A stretch of DNA of 64,000 nt from Candidatus Foliamicus numerosus (GCA_028285945.1 JAPYNE010000014.1:67001-131000), one strand, 5' to 3'. Shown: positions 16,571-25,900, counted from the stretch's first letter. Notes: generated by a model not told the origin, from the letters alone. Made by a program: numbers and translations.

Positions 16571-17776
16571 ATGAAATTCGGCATTGACCGCCTGCTGGCG
16601 CATAAGGACTTGCGTGCGCCGCTGCGCGGAACGCGGGTAGCGCTATTGGCCCATCCCGCTTCGGTCACCCGCAATCTCGGCCATGCGCTGGATGCCTTGG
16701 CGGCCTGCGAAGGCATTGGCATCAGCTGCGCATTCGGGCCACAGCACGGGCTGCGGGGCGACAAGCAGGACAACATGATCGAATCGCCGCACTTCAGCGA
16801 TCCTGTCCACGGCATTCCGGTGTTCAGCCTGTACGGGGACGCGCGTCGTCCAACCCGCGAAATGATGGACAGCTTCGATGTTGCGCTGATTGATCTTCAG
16901 GATCTCGGCTGCCGGATTTACACGTTCGCCACCACGCTCCTCTACATGCTTGAAGCGGCGGCGGAGCATGGCAAATCCGTTTGGGTGCTCGACCGCCCCA
17001 ATCCCGCGGGCCGGCCCGTGGAGGGATTGCTGTTGCGCGGCGGATGGGAGAGTTTTGTCGGCGCCGGTCCGATGCTGATGCGGCACGGCCTGACGCTCGG
17101 CGAGATGGGACGATGGTTGATCGACCATTACCGGCTGAACCTTGACTACCGCGTCATCGCGATGGAAGGCTGGAAACCGGAACAGGGGCCCGGCTTCGGC
17201 TGGCCGCTTGCGGATCGATCCTGGGTGAATCCGAGCCCCAACGCGGCCACGCCGGCGATGGCGCGCGCCTATGCGGGCACCGTGATGCTGGAAGGCACAA
17301 CGCTTTCGGAAGGCCGGGGCACAACGCGCCCGCTGGAACTCCTGGGGGCCCCCAACATCGACGCGCGTTCGGTTCTTAAAACGATGCGAGGGCTGGCGCC
17401 GGCTTGGCTGGCGGGATGCCGCTTGCGCGAGTGCTGGTTCGAGCCGACCTTCCACAAGCATGCGGGCGCCTTGTGCCACGGCTTTCAAATCCATCCTGAC
17501 GGCAGCCACTACGATCACTCCGCTTTCAAGCCTTGGAGGCTGGTGGCGCTGGCCTTCAAGGCCATCCGCCAGCTTTATCCGGAATACCCCATCTGGCGCG
17601 ATTTCCCCTACGAGTACGAAACAGGCAAGCTCGCCATCGATGTCATCAACGGCGGCCCGCTCTTGCGCGAATGGGTGGACGACCCATCGTCCGATGCCGG
17701 CGATCTGGACAAACTGGCCACAACCGACGAGGCCCAATGGATTGAGCAAACAAGCCCGTATCTGACCGCCTCCTAA
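16571..17776 (+). CDS. namZ: Exo-beta-N-acetylmuramidase, NamZ/YbbC family (DUF1343)
   Basis: From the ATG at 16571 (AGGA before it) the protein has 401 residues. It matches DUF1343 through FGPQHGLRGDKQDNMIE near residue 60, SLYGDARRPT, the QDLGCRIYTFATTLLYMLEA block near 115, VLDRPNPAGRP, GRGTTRPLELLGAP and FEPTFHKHAG. NamZ enzymes release MurNAc from non-reducing ends of peptidoglycan fragments. No signal peptide is visible from this start, so action on imported fragments is possible. Divergent from murQ. The product fits the downstream kinase, MurQ, NagA and deaminase steps exactly. Confidence 0.86.
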   Translation: MKFGIDRLLAHKDLRAPLRGTRVALLAHPASVTRNLGHALDALAACEGIGISCAFGPQHGLRGDKQDNMIESPHFSDPVHGIPVFSLYGDARRPTREMMDSFDVALIDLQDLGCRIYTFATTLLYMLEAAAEHGKSVWVLDRPNPAGRPVEGLLLRGGWESFVGAGPMLMRHGLTLGEMGRWLIDHYRLNLDYRVIAMEGWKPEQGPGFGWPLADRSWVNPSPNAATPAMARAYAGTVMLEGTTLSEGRGTTRPLELLGAPNIDARSVLKTMRGLAPAWLAGCRLRECWFEPTFHKHAGALCHGFQIHPDGSHYDHSAFKPWRLVALAFKAIRQLYPEYPIWRDFPYEYETGKLAIDVINGGPLLREWVDDPSSDAGDLDKLATTDEAQWIEQTSPYLTAS

Positions 17777-17808
17777 CAAACGCTTTCGCCCGCTTCATTG
17801 GGGTGCCT

Positions 17809-18837
17809 TTAAGGTGCTGAGCGATGCCGGCCGCCGTCCTTAGGAAGTGGCTCTTCCTTGTCTGAGCGTCGATTCCAAAGCAACCCTGGATGCGGAATAC
17901 GGTAATACGCACCGGCATCCTTCCTGGACGACTTGGACTTCGGCACCTCCTCCGGCGTTTCCCCAAACCTTCCCTTGGCGCCGCGCAGATACGGCTCCAC
18001 TGTGTCAACGCATACCCACTCTCGGCCCAGTCGCTCCGCGACTTCGCCCGTGACGCAGCTGCCTGCAAACGGATCCATGACTAAATCACCGGCATCTGTC
18101 AGCATACGCACAAAGTACTCGGGCAGAGCAGCAGGGAAGCGCGCGGGGTGGGCCTTGATGCCGATCCGCTTGCAGTAGCGCAGGTAGCCGCTATTGCTCT
18201 CGGTATTGGGGATCGCTATGAGATTCGGAGGGATCGCGGCGCCGTTGTCAATGGAGAATTTGTCGCTGATATCGTGGCCGGAAGGCCGCAGCATGGGCTT
18301 GTAGCCGTTACGCAGCAGGGTCTTCATGCTGTCGCTATAGGGCTGCAACACTCGGCGGTTGCTTGCACGCGGCCAAGGCGTCTTGGACAGCCACCATACC
18401 GTGTTGACGCCATCCTTCACCCGAATGCGGCGCACATTGACCCATTCGGCAGGCGTGGGAAGCTTCGAGGGATTCCACCAATAGAATTCCTGAGCCAGAT
18501 GAAAGCCGTATTCCTCGCATAGCATGATCAGAAGCTTGAAGTGATAGAGGCTTCGAACAGGCATGCCGGGCTTCCAAGCGCCGCCAAGATCGATCACCAA
18601 GCTGCCATCGTCCTTCAGGATGCGGCGAAACTGCTCGGCGAAGCTGCGGAACCATTGCAGGTAGTCGTCCTCCTGTTCGTTTCCATAGTCCTTCTTGCGC
18701 GTGAGCGCGAACGGCGGGCTTGTCATAACCAGTGCGACACTGGCCGACTTTCTGGCGCTCATGACATCTAGGCTGTCGCCAAGGTAGATGCGTCCCAGAG
18801 CGGTCCGATGAAATAGTTCAGGAGGCTGTCCGAGCAT
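17809..18837 (-). CDS. DNA methyltransferase of R-M system 1 (beta class, probably N4-cytosine)
   Basis: The frame has 342 residues from the ATG at 18837; a TTG at 18858 would add seven. Motif IV is TSPPF near residue 40, as in N4-cytosine enzymes, and motif I (DPFAGSC, near residue 260) follows it, which gives the beta-class order. Between them lie long segments that fit a target-recognition part. The gene starts 10 bases after the endonuclease gene ends. The C-terminal 40 residues are charged and look unstructured. It modifies the recognition site so that the partner nuclease spares host DNA. Confidence 0.84.
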   Translation of the reverse strand: MLGQPPELFHRTALGRIYLGDSLDVMSARKSASVALVMTSPPFALTRKKDYGNEQEDDYLQWFRSFAEQFRRILKDDGSLVIDLGGAWKPGMPVRSLYHFKLLIMLCEEYGFHLAQEFYWWNPSKLPTPAEWVNVRRIRVKDGVNTVWWLSKTPWPRASNRRVLQPYSDSMKTLLRNGYKPMLRPSGHDISDKFSIDNGAAIPPNLIAIPNTESNSGYLRYCKRIGIKAHPARFPAALPEYFVRMLTDAGDLVMDPFAGSCVTGEVAERLGREWVCVDTVEPYLRGAKGRFGETPEEVPKSKSSRKDAGAYYRIPHPGLLWNRRSDKEEPLPKDGGRHRSAP

Positions 18838-18847
18838 ACGTGTTGAT

Positions 18848-20215
18848 CTACAGATCAAGCTTCTTCAAGTTCATCGCGTGTCGAGCCTCGCGCTGGAATG
18901 CTCGCAGTATCCCGGCAGGATGCTTGCTTATCTCACTCAAGTCTCCGCCGTCCAGCATGACAATCGCCAGATTTGAGACATCCATAATTCTATTGGCGTA
19001 GCGTCTGGCTTCGCTGCCAATCTTGCCAGTAGTGACGATAACAATCACATTGCTTCTCAGAAAGTGAGTGAGCCCCACCTCCTTGGCGACATCATCAAGG
19101 GAAACGCGCGCAGTGTTCTTGCACTGAACCTGCCATCGGGAAAATACTAGGCGAGCACTTTCGAAGATCAAATCCACCTCCGCTCCGCCCGTCTGGTTTG
19201 CGCGAAGACGGGTGGCGACATACGTCATGTCGAGCAGGCGCATGATCTTGAAGGCGAGTGCTTCGAGAGCAAGCCCGGCGATGTATCGATCGCTGGACTG
19301 CATCTCCATCAGAATAGCGGGAAGCGGGGTTCTCAACAAAGCCATAAGCTTTGGATCGGTCTGTTTGCGAAGTTGTTCAAGGAGCGGTTCGATCACATCG
19401 CCGACCAGCTTTGCCGTCGGCGCCACTTGGAAAGGTTTAGCGCCTCGCCCGCTCGTCGTCTTGTGGGTCGTGATGTATCCCGCGACCTCAAGGTCGTTTA
19501 GGACCAGCTTCGGCAGGCTCTTTTCTGGAAACTTGATGCCGTAGGTCGCCGAAGCCAGCCTGGCAATGGCGTTAGCAGGCTGAGGATCGGATGTTCCCAT
19601 GTTCGCGAGCGCCTTGAGAAACGCTCTCTGTTCCAAGGAGAGATCACCCAGAACCACAAACTCGTCTGGATTCACGCCGAGGACTTCCTCCGCTCGGCGT
19701 TCATCAATTCGCCAGCGGCTACCCACGAATACTCCGGCTTTAGCAAGCCACAGGCGCATGATGCTCGGATGCTTGCCGCCCGATGGATAGTGTATTCCGC
19801 GTGCGGCGAGGCCCTCCCTAAGCGTGGTGAGATTGACTTGTTCGCCGGCAGCGGTCATATCGCGAATGCACTGGATGAGTGTCATTCCATGAAGATTCAG
19901 AAGAATATGCTTGGCCAGACAGTCATGCAGCGCGTCTTCATCGCCAGCTAGATCGTAAAGTTGCTGCCCAAGCGGAGTTAGCGCAGCGTCCCGGTCGATA
20001 ATCCCGTAAGCGATCATTCCCAATTTGGTGTTGTTTGCGAGTTTGGCGCGGTTTTTCGAGCTGGTCCGGTGGCTGTCGAAATAAGCGGAGCGAACGGCTT
20101 GCTCGAAGGCGCGCCAGTTACCAGCATGTCGAGACGCCAATCGCAGCACATCGGAAAACCTTATCTGCGAGGGTGAGAACTCGCTGCCAAATGGAAGGTC
20201 GCTCTTTTTGATCAT
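18848..20215 (-). CDS. Type II restriction endonuclease of R-M system 1 (Mrr-like nuclease domain)
   Basis: The frame encodes 455 residues. Residues about 320-430 carry a PD-(D/E)XK pattern of the Mrr_cat kind: ALEALAFKIMRLL, then GGAEVDLIFES and FSRWQVQCKN, with the acidic residue and Q-x-K needed for metal-dependent cutting, followed by THFLRSNVIVIVTTG. The first 300 residues are helical with winged-helix-like stretches and probably read the DNA. It lies directly upstream of a methyltransferase gene, which makes the restriction role likely. The recognition site is unknown. Confidence 0.8.
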   Translation of the reverse strand: MIKKSDLPFGSEFSPSQIRFSDVLRLASRHAGNWRAFEQAVRSAYFDSHRTSSKNRAKLANNTKLGMIAYGIIDRDAALTPLGQQLYDLAGDEDALHDCLAKHILLNLHGMTLIQCIRDMTAAGEQVNLTTLREGLAARGIHYPSGGKHPSIMRLWLAKAGVFVGSRWRIDERRAEEVLGVNPDEFVVLGDLSLEQRAFLKALANMGTSDPQPANAIARLASATYGIKFPEKSLPKLVLNDLEVAGYITTHKTTSGRGAKPFQVAPTAKLVGDVIEPLLEQLRKQTDPKLMALLRTPLPAILMEMQSSDRYIAGLALEALAFKIMRLLDMTYVATRLRANQTGGAEVDLIFESARLVFSRWQVQCKNTARVSLDDVAKEVGLTHFLRSNVIVIVTTGKIGSEARRYANRIMDVSNLAIVMLDGGDLSEISKHPAGILRAFQREARHAMNLKKLDL

Positions 20216-20325
20216 GGGAAGCGGCCCACATCGACGATGACAGGGCTTCGCCCGCCACTGCCATGGGCCTTCCCGAAGCCGACACTTCGCCAGACGGCCT
20301 GCTTGAAGCGCTCAGACATATCCAT
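20212..20325 (-). CDS. Possible small upstream ORF of the restriction gene
   Basis: The frame has 37 codons from the ATG at 20325 (or 35 from the ATG at 20319), and its stop overlaps the endonuclease start as ATGA. The product (begins MDMSERFKQAVWRS) matches nothing I recognise and is too short for a control protein with a helix-turn-helix. The exact overlap suggests coupled translation, which could delay or limit nuclease synthesis. It could also be chance. Confidence 0.3.
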   Translation of the reverse strand: MDMSERFKQAVWRSVGFGKAHGSGGRSPVIVDVGRFP

Positions 20326-20437
20326 GGGTTTCGATCCCTCGTCCGTTGCGAGATGCATGTTACACCAGCAAAAAGCGGGGTACCGCTCTTCGCTCTTGGA
20401 GCCAAGGGGGTTGAGATGAAGCTGGCGGAATGGGGGA

Positions 20438-21994
20438 TCAGTCGCTGGAAATTGAAAGGGACAGGATGCGGTCCAGGCGGAAGGTCCGCTCGTCCTTGCG
20501 AAGCGCGCACCAGGCGCGCATGCCGAGGAATTCGCGGCTGGAATACGAGCGCATCCCCACCTCCAGCGGGCGCACGCGCCGGCGGGTGCGGACATCGTTG
20601 CGCTTGAGGTATTCCATTTCCACGTCTGCGTCGGCCTGGATCGCCTGTTCGATGATCCGAAGCTTCTCGTCGGCCGATTGCCTGCGCTCGGCGCGCTTGT
20701 ACTGCTCGCCGGTCAGGAACCGCTGCACCCGCCAGTCGCAGCGGATCGCGCCGGCGGCAAGGGGCCGGGTCAGCACCAAGCCCTCCAAGGTCGTGCAACG
20801 GCTCAGCGCGACATAAGCCTGGCCGGCGGCGAACACCCGATCCAGATCAACCACCATGCGCTCAAAAGTCTTTCCCTGGCTCTTATGCACGGTCACCGCC
20901 CAGGCCAGCCGGAACGGAAACTGGGTGAACGTGCCCGCTGGGCTGGAGACGATGGCCCCCTGGTTCAACTCGAAACGGATGAGCTCCCACTCATAGGGCT
21001 CCACACGGGCCAAGCGGCCGGACTCGCTCAGGCGAACGGTCACGTGCTCCTCGCCGGCGCCGATATTCACGCCCTCGATCACGCCGATGCTGCCGTTCAC
21101 CCAGCGCTGGGCGCTGTCATTGTTCAGCAGCATGACCTGGGCGCCCTTCTTGAACCGGAGCCGTTCCTGCGTGGGGTAGCAGTCACGCGCGAAATCGCCC
21201 CGGATCACCGCGCAGCACTCATGCTCCGGGGCGCGCAAGGCATCCAAGCGCGCCTCGTTGATCGCGTCCGCCTTGCGGTTGGTGCCCGTGAGCGTGATGT
21301 AGCCCTGCCCCTGCGGCGGCTCGAAGTGCGGATCCAGGCGCTCGTTCAGGCGCTCGATGTCGCCAGGCCCGGCGGCGTTCTTGCGAACCCGGTTCAGCAG
21401 GCTGGCGAACGCCCGGTCGCGCTGCCTGAAGACTTTCGTGAGCTCCACCATTTCCAGCTCCACGCCCTCAAGCGCCCGGGCGCTGAAGAAATGCGGCGAG
21501 TCGTAGCGCTCCCTCAACGCCTCCCGCTCCATGCCTGTGACCACCGGCGGCAACTGATACAAATCGCCGATAAACACCATATGCACGCCGCCGAAGGGCT
21601 GACCCGGAAGGGGCCCGTGGCGTTTGAGGAATATATCCACGCAATCGAGCAAATCGGCGCGCAGCATCGATACTTCGTCGATGATCAAGGTCTTGAGATT
21701 CCTGTACAGCCCGGGATTCCTCGGACGGCGTTCGCCTGCGGACTCCGGCGTGATATCAATGCCGAATCCGAAGAACCGATGGACTGTTTGCCCTCCCACG
21801 TTCAAGGCCGCCACGCCGGTGGGCGCCAGCACCACCGGGTCCCAGGCCACGCGCTCGCAAAACAGGCCGAGCAGCGTCGATTTGCCGGTGCCCGCGCTGC
21901 CGGTAATCAGCAGATGCCGCTCGCCCTGCCGCATCGCTTCGAGAGCGCGCGCAAACTCGCCGGTCACTTCAATGGTGTTTTCGCGTTTCACCAC
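20438..21994 (-). CDS. Pif1-like helicase with C-terminal WYL-like domain
   Basis: The frame encodes 518 residues from a GTG start. Walker A is GSAGTGKST (residues 32-40), Walker B IIDEVSM (104-110), then GDLYQLPPV, TKVFRQ, AVTVHKSQGKTFERM and VALSRCTTLEGL, all signatures of the Pif1/RecD-like superfamily 1B 5'-3' helicases. Residues about 455-515 (ADVEMEYLKRND, VRPLEVGMRSYSSREFLGMR, FRLDRILSL) look like a WYL domain, a ligand- or nucleic-acid-binding module common in defence and repair regulators. Such helicase-WYL proteins may act in DNA repair or stress response. Confidence 0.85.
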   Translation of the reverse strand: MVKRENTIEVTGEFARALEAMRQGERHLLITGSAGTGKSTLLGLFCERVAWDPVVLAPTGVAALNVGGQTVHRFFGFGIDITPESAGERRPRNPGLYRNLKTLIIDEVSMLRADLLDCVDIFLKRHGPLPGQPFGGVHMVFIGDLYQLPPVVTGMEREALRERYDSPHFFSARALEGVELEMVELTKVFRQRDRAFASLLNRVRKNAAGPGDIERLNERLDPHFEPPQGQGYITLTGTNRKADAINEARLDALRAPEHECCAVIRGDFARDCYPTQERLRFKKGAQVMLLNNDSAQRWVNGSIGVIEGVNIGAGEEHVTVRLSESGRLARVEPYEWELIRFELNQGAIVSSPAGTFTQFPFRLAWAVTVHKSQGKTFERMVVDLDRVFAAGQAYVALSRCTTLEGLVLTRPLAAGAIRCDWRVQRFLTGEQYKRAERRQSADEKLRIIEQAIQADADVEMEYLKRNDVRTRRRVRPLEVGMRSYSSREFLGMRAWCALRKDERTFRLDRILSLSISSD

Positions 21995-22019
21995 TCTCGG
22001 GGCTGTCCCTGCGCAGGTT

Positions 22020-22619
22020 TCAGGGAGCAGCCGTCAGCGCCCAATCCGTAATAGCCACTCTCAACGTGGCGCCGGGGCCGCTGATGAAAACCCTTCGGGG
22101 AACCGTGAGCCGGCCCGCGCGGGCCAAGGCGTTCACCTCCACCCGCCAGCCTGCCTGGAGAAATTCCCGCACGCCGTTTTCCGGAGAGCGGTTTTCCTTA
22201 TGCGACCGCCCCGGATCGGGCAGGCCCCTTAGCCAGAACGGCAGGCTGTTCAGCGGAGCGCCCGCGCACAGCAGAAACATTTCATCGGGCGCCGCTTCCG
22301 AAGCGCACATCGGCACCCACGCGCCGTCACTCCACAGCATGGCCTCCGGACCTTCGATCAGAACCTCCTCGGCGCCTACTCCCCAAGGGCCGCTCAACCG
22401 CACACGCGCCTTAGGGCCGTCCTGACGCCATAGAAAATTGGCCTGAACGCCCCTGCCCTCAGCGTTGAGGGCCACCCGGCCGCGGGATTCCCAAGCATCG
22501 AGAGCGGCCAGCGCAGCCACGTCCAGCGTGCCGCGGCTCAACTCGTGCGCCGGAGCGCAGGCGGCGATGACGACGCACGCCGCAGCAAACACGCACAGGC
22601 GACCGCAGGTGCGCGTCAT
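22020..22619 (-). CDS. lolB: Outer-membrane lipoprotein localization protein LolB
   Basis: From the ATG at 22619 the protein has 199 residues with a lipoprotein signal (hydrophobic run ending IAACAP, lipobox cysteine near residue 20). The mature part shows LolB features: WESRGRVALNAEGRGVQANFLWRQ, a GPWGVGAEEVLIEGPEAMLW stretch and LPFWLRGLPDPG near residue 135. LolB receives lipoproteins from LolA and inserts them in the outer membrane. Its start overlaps the stop of the TPR lipoprotein gene as ATGA. LolB is limited to beta- and gammaproteobacteria, which supports the host assignment. Confidence 0.86.
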   Translation of the reverse strand: MTRTCGRLCVFAAACVVIAACAPAHELSRGTLDVAALAALDAWESRGRVALNAEGRGVQANFLWRQDGPKARVRLSGPWGVGAEEVLIEGPEAMLWSDGAWVPMCASEAAPDEMFLLCAGAPLNSLPFWLRGLPDPGRSHKENRSPENGVREFLQAGWRVEVNALARAGRLTVPRRVFISGPGATLRVAITDWALTAAP

Positions 22620-24343
22620 CGCGAATATCTCTCCTGCACCGCCTCGAGCAAAGCCGTGTCCTTGAATCGCTTCAGGGACTCGCGCAGCAATTCCGCGGCG
22701 CGCTCGGTTTGTCCCAGCTCGAACAGGACCTCGCACAGATGCGCCGCCACTTCGGGGTGCGGGAATGCGGCCAGCGCCTGCTCCAGAAGCGGCAAGGCTT
22801 CCTCCGGCCTTCCCAGCCGATAGAGCACCCAGCCCATGCTGTCCACGATGGCCGGCGCATCGGGCGCCAGCTCCAGCGCCAGAAGAATATGCCCATGCGC
22901 CTCCTCAAGACGGATGCCGCGGTCGGCCAGCGTGTATCCGAGGGCGTTGAGGACTTCGGAATCGCGTGGAAAGTCCTCAAGCAGCGCCTCCATGGCCTGA
23001 ACGGCCCGGCGATGCTGCTGAAGGTCAACCAGCAGGTGGGCGCGCGCCATCCGCAGCCGGCGGCTGTCCGGCACGTAGCGCAGGCCTTCCTCATAGGCCG
23101 CCAGCGCATCCCTCGGGCGGCCAGCGGACTGCATGACGTTGCCGGCCAGCGACAGGCCTTCGTAGGTGTGCTGGGGATAGCCGTGAACCAGATGCAGCAC
23201 TGCGGCCAAGGCTTCGTCGAATTCCTCCAGTTCAACGAAAGCGCGCACCAGGCCCTGCGCTGTCTCCAGGGCCAGCGCTTCCGAACGAATGCCGGCGTAC
23301 CACTCCACGGCCTCCAGCCATTCCCCGCGATCCGCAGCAATGCGGCCCAGTTCCTTGCGGACCTGAGCGACCTCCCGATCGCGTGCGAATAGTTCCAGAA
23401 GTATTGGCTCCGCCAGGTTTTCGATGCCCAGCAAGCGCAGCATTCGCGCTTCGGCCAGCGTCAGTTCCGGCAGATCCGGGCGCCGCTGACGCAGTTCCCG
23501 CATCCGGCTAACGGCCTCGCGCGGCTGGCGGTTTTCCAGCAGCAGCATGGCATAGTTCTGTTCCAGCGGCACGCTGTCGCGCAGCGCCAGTTGTTCGGTC
23601 AGCCGCGCCAGCGCCATATCCGGCTCGCCGGCGCGAAGTTGCGCGGTGGCAGCGATCACATGCGCCGTGTCGTCCTCAGGATTCCGACTCAGCAGCATGT
23701 TGGCGTGACGCAGGGCCTCATCGTAGCGCCCGGCGCCCAGCGCCACGCGGGCGGCCAGCGCCAGCAAGCCCGGCGAATCGGAAAACTCCCGGGCGAGTGC
23801 GGCGATGACCGGTTCCAAAGGCCGGGCGCCCAGCAACTCCGGGTTGAGCCCGGAGAGACGATCAACGAACAGGGCCACGAAGCGCTCGGCTTTTTCCGGG
23901 CGAACCAGCCCTCTGCGGGCAACGGCAATCGAACGGCCGGGCCGGTCGAGGGCCACGGCCAACGCCGCAACCAGCGCCAGCGCCTCCAAGTCCTCAGGGC
24001 TCTGCTCCAGCCAAAGTTCGGCGGCCTCCGAAGCGATCGGATGCAGGTCGCGCCGGTATGCAAATTCGGCCGCCCTGCTCAATTCCGAGGCGGCCTCGAA
24101 GGCATCGGAACGACCGGAAGCCTCGGCCAGCATGGCTCGCGCCTGAGATTGGGGGAACGGCGGCCAGCCCGCCTCGTTCAGCCAGAGTTGTCCGCTCGCG
24201 CAGCCGCTCAGCCAGACACCGGCAAGGAAGGCTATGGCGACGGCTGGCAGACGGCAAATGAAGCCTTTCCCCGCCCCCCTCTTCAGGGAGTATCGGAGGC
24301 AGGGTGAGCGCCGATGTCCCGGCGCGAACGAAGCAAGCCCCAT
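22616..24343 (-). CDS. TPR-repeat lipoprotein encoded upstream of lolB
   Basis: About 540 mature residues of helical TPR repeats (for example EALALVAALAVALDRPG, DVLNALGYTLADRGI-type and SMGWVLYRLGRPEEALPLL patterns). A lipoprotein signal sits just before them: LPAVAIAFLAGVWLSGCASG, lipobox LSGC. No ATG lies close to this signal. The nearest in-frame ATG (24343) is inside repeat copy 5, giving 575 residues and an unusually long basic leader. The frame is open far upstream as well. Proteins of this type next to lolB are common in gammaproteobacteria, and a role at the envelope is likely. Confidence 0.8.
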   Translation of the reverse strand: MGLASFAPGHRRSPCLRYSLKRGAGKGFICRLPAVAIAFLAGVWLSGCASGQLWLNEAGWPPFPQSQARAMLAEASGRSDAFEAASELSRAAEFAYRRDLHPIASEAAELWLEQSPEDLEALALVAALAVALDRPGRSIAVARRGLVRPEKAERFVALFVDRLSGLNPELLGARPLEPVIAALAREFSDSPGLLALAARVALGAGRYDEALRHANMLLSRNPEDDTAHVIAATAQLRAGEPDMALARLTEQLALRDSVPLEQNYAMLLLENRQPREAVSRMRELRQRRPDLPELTLAEARMLRLLGIENLAEPILLELFARDREVAQVRKELGRIAADRGEWLEAVEWYAGIRSEALALETAQGLVRAFVELEEFDEALAAVLHLVHGYPQHTYEGLSLAGNVMQSAGRPRDALAAYEEGLRYVPDSRRLRMARAHLLVDLQQHRRAVQAMEALLEDFPRDSEVLNALGYTLADRGIRLEEAHGHILLALELAPDAPAIVDSMGWVLYRLGRPEEALPLLEQALAAFPHPEVAAHLCEVLFELGQTERAAELLRESLKRFKDTALLEAVQERYSR

Positions 24344-24443
24344 GGACGGGTTTATACATCCCCCGGAAGACGGGGGCGGGGAAAGGCGAAGGGCAGGCAA
24401 AAGCCTGCGCGATCTCCACGGCCCTTGGTGCAATATCCGGGCT
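24264..24443 (-). repeat. Palindromic intergenic repeat, copy 5 (full, inverted orientation)
   Basis: Arms about 24264-24288 and 24360-24386. The loop, read on the minus strand, ends in the family core and contains the ATG at 24343. The flank module follows at 24387-24443 (minus strand GGATATTGCACCAAGGGCC). Arms match copy 1 closely. It separates the TPR lipoprotein from prfA, a place where hemA is found in many relatives. Confidence 0.82.
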
Positions 24444-24604
24444 GGGGCTGGCAGGCGGCGGCAAAAGGCCCGCTGGCTACGAACGGCCTCATCGCCAGCG
24501 GGGCTTTTGCCGCCGTTTGCTAGAGGAGAGCAACTCACCCTGCGATAATAGCCGCTGTTGGGCCCCGGCCCTGTGACGGCCTTTGCTTGCTGGCCCCCAT
24601 TGCC

Positions 24605-25690
24605 ATGAACCCCGCCCTGCTGGAAAAACTGCGCGGCCTCAAGGACCGCTTCAAGCTCCTGGAAGCGTCGCTTGCCGATCCGCAGGTGCTTTCCGATGCT
24701 GAGCGCCGCCGTGACGTTGGGCGCGAGCACGCCCGCCTTCAGCCGCTGGCGAGCCTGCTCGACCGATACGAGCGCGCCGTCGCGGCAGAGGCCGGCGCAA
24801 CCGAAATGCTGCAAGGCGACGACGAGGATCTGCGCGAACTGGCGCGCGAGGAGGTTGAGCAGGCGCGCAGCGAGCAGCAGAGCTTGGAGCTGAGCCTGCG
24901 TCGCTTCCTGCTGCAACCCGACCCGCGCGACGCGCGCGACGTTTACTTGGAAATACGCGCCGGAACCGGCGGCGACGAGGCCGCGCTATTCGCCGGCGAT
25001 CTGTTTCGCATGTACACGCGCTTTGCCGAGGCGCGCCGCTGGTCGCAGGAAATTCTGCAAATGAGTGAGGGTGAGCACGGCGGCTACAAGGAAGTGATCT
25101 GCCGGCTGTCCGGGAAGCGGGTATTTTCGTACCTGCGCTTCGAGTCCGGCGCGCACCGCGTGCAGCGGGTCCCGGAAACCGAGTCCCAAGGCCGTATCCA
25201 TACTTCGGCCTGCACGGTGGCGGTGCTGCCGGAAGCCGAGGAAACCGGGGAAATCGAAATCGATCCGGGCGACCTGCGGGTCGATACCTATCGCGCTTCC
25301 GGCGCCGGCGGCCAGCACGTCAATAAAACCGATTCCGCAGTGCGGCTCACGCACCTGCCCACCGGCATCGTGGTGGAGTGCCAAGACGAACGCTCGCAAC
25401 ACAAGAACCGCGCCCGGGCGCTGTCGCTTTTGCGGGCGCGCCTGCTCGACGCCGAGCAGCGCCGCCTCGAGCGCGAGCGCGCCGAGGAACGCCGCTCCCA
25501 GGTGGGCAGCGGCGATCGCTCCGAACGCATCCGCACTTACAACTACCCCCAAGGCCGCGTGACCGACCACCGGATCAACTTGAGCCTCTACAAACTCCCG
25601 CAAATCATGGAAGGCGACCTCGACGGGATCATCGAACCGCTGCGCCAGCACATGGAAGCCGAACAACTCGCCGCCCTCGACCCCGCCTGA
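24605..25690 (+). CDS. prfA: Peptide chain release factor 1
   Basis: From the ATG at 24605 the protein has 361 residues, the normal length. The stop-codon reading loop is P-E-T in [20 protein letters not shown], and the peptidyl-tRNA hydrolysis motif is GGQ in [19 protein letters not shown] near residue 235. RF1 ends translation at UAA and UAG. Its intact presence argues against UAG recoding, which matters for two genes here that are broken by in-frame TAG. prmC, its methyltransferase partner, is not adjacent but lies at 31291. Confidence 0.97.
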   Translation: MNPALLEKLRGLKDRFKLLEASLADPQVLSDAERRRDVGREHARLQPLASLLDRYERAVAAEAGATEMLQGDDEDLRELAREEVEQARSEQQSLELSLRRFLLQPDPRDARDVYLEIRAGTGGDEAALFAGDLFRMYTRFAEARRWSQEILQMSEGEHGGYKEVICRLSGKRVFSYLRFESGAHRVQRVPETESQGRIHTSACTVAVLPEAEETGEIEIDPGDLRVDTYRASGAGGQHVNKTDSAVRLTHLPTGIVVECQDERSQHKNRARALSLLRARLLDAEQRRLERERAEERRSQVGSGDRSERIRTYNYPQGRVTDHRINLSLYKLPQIMEGDLDGIIEPLRQHMEAEQLAALDPA

Positions 25691-25900
25691 CCCGCACCGA
25701 CGCCCGCTTCGAATGGAGCGTTCCCAGCGCCGTGGCGGGGGCGGGCGGCTGCGGTCTGTGCGCCGGGCTCGCCGCCCGCTAGGCCGGGATCCTTGAGCGA
25801 GATGCCGCGCCCATGGGCACCACCGGCATGCCCACCGGGCTGATTCCGGGCGCGGACAAGCAAAGGGCGAAGGATCCAAGAGCCCCTAACGCCCGCCGTT

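Noticed and set aside
20678-22051. 457-codon plus-strand frame opposite the helicase
   Set aside because: No motifs; the helicase on the other strand is unambiguous.
24344-24916. N-terminal extension of the TPR lipoprotein (frame open to 24916)
   Set aside because: It translates the repeat and the region opposite prfA; the lipoprotein signal shows that the protein begins much later.
24605-25690. Unusual P-E-T stop-reading motif in RF1
   Set aside because: P-x-T with varied middle residue is normal among RF1 proteins.
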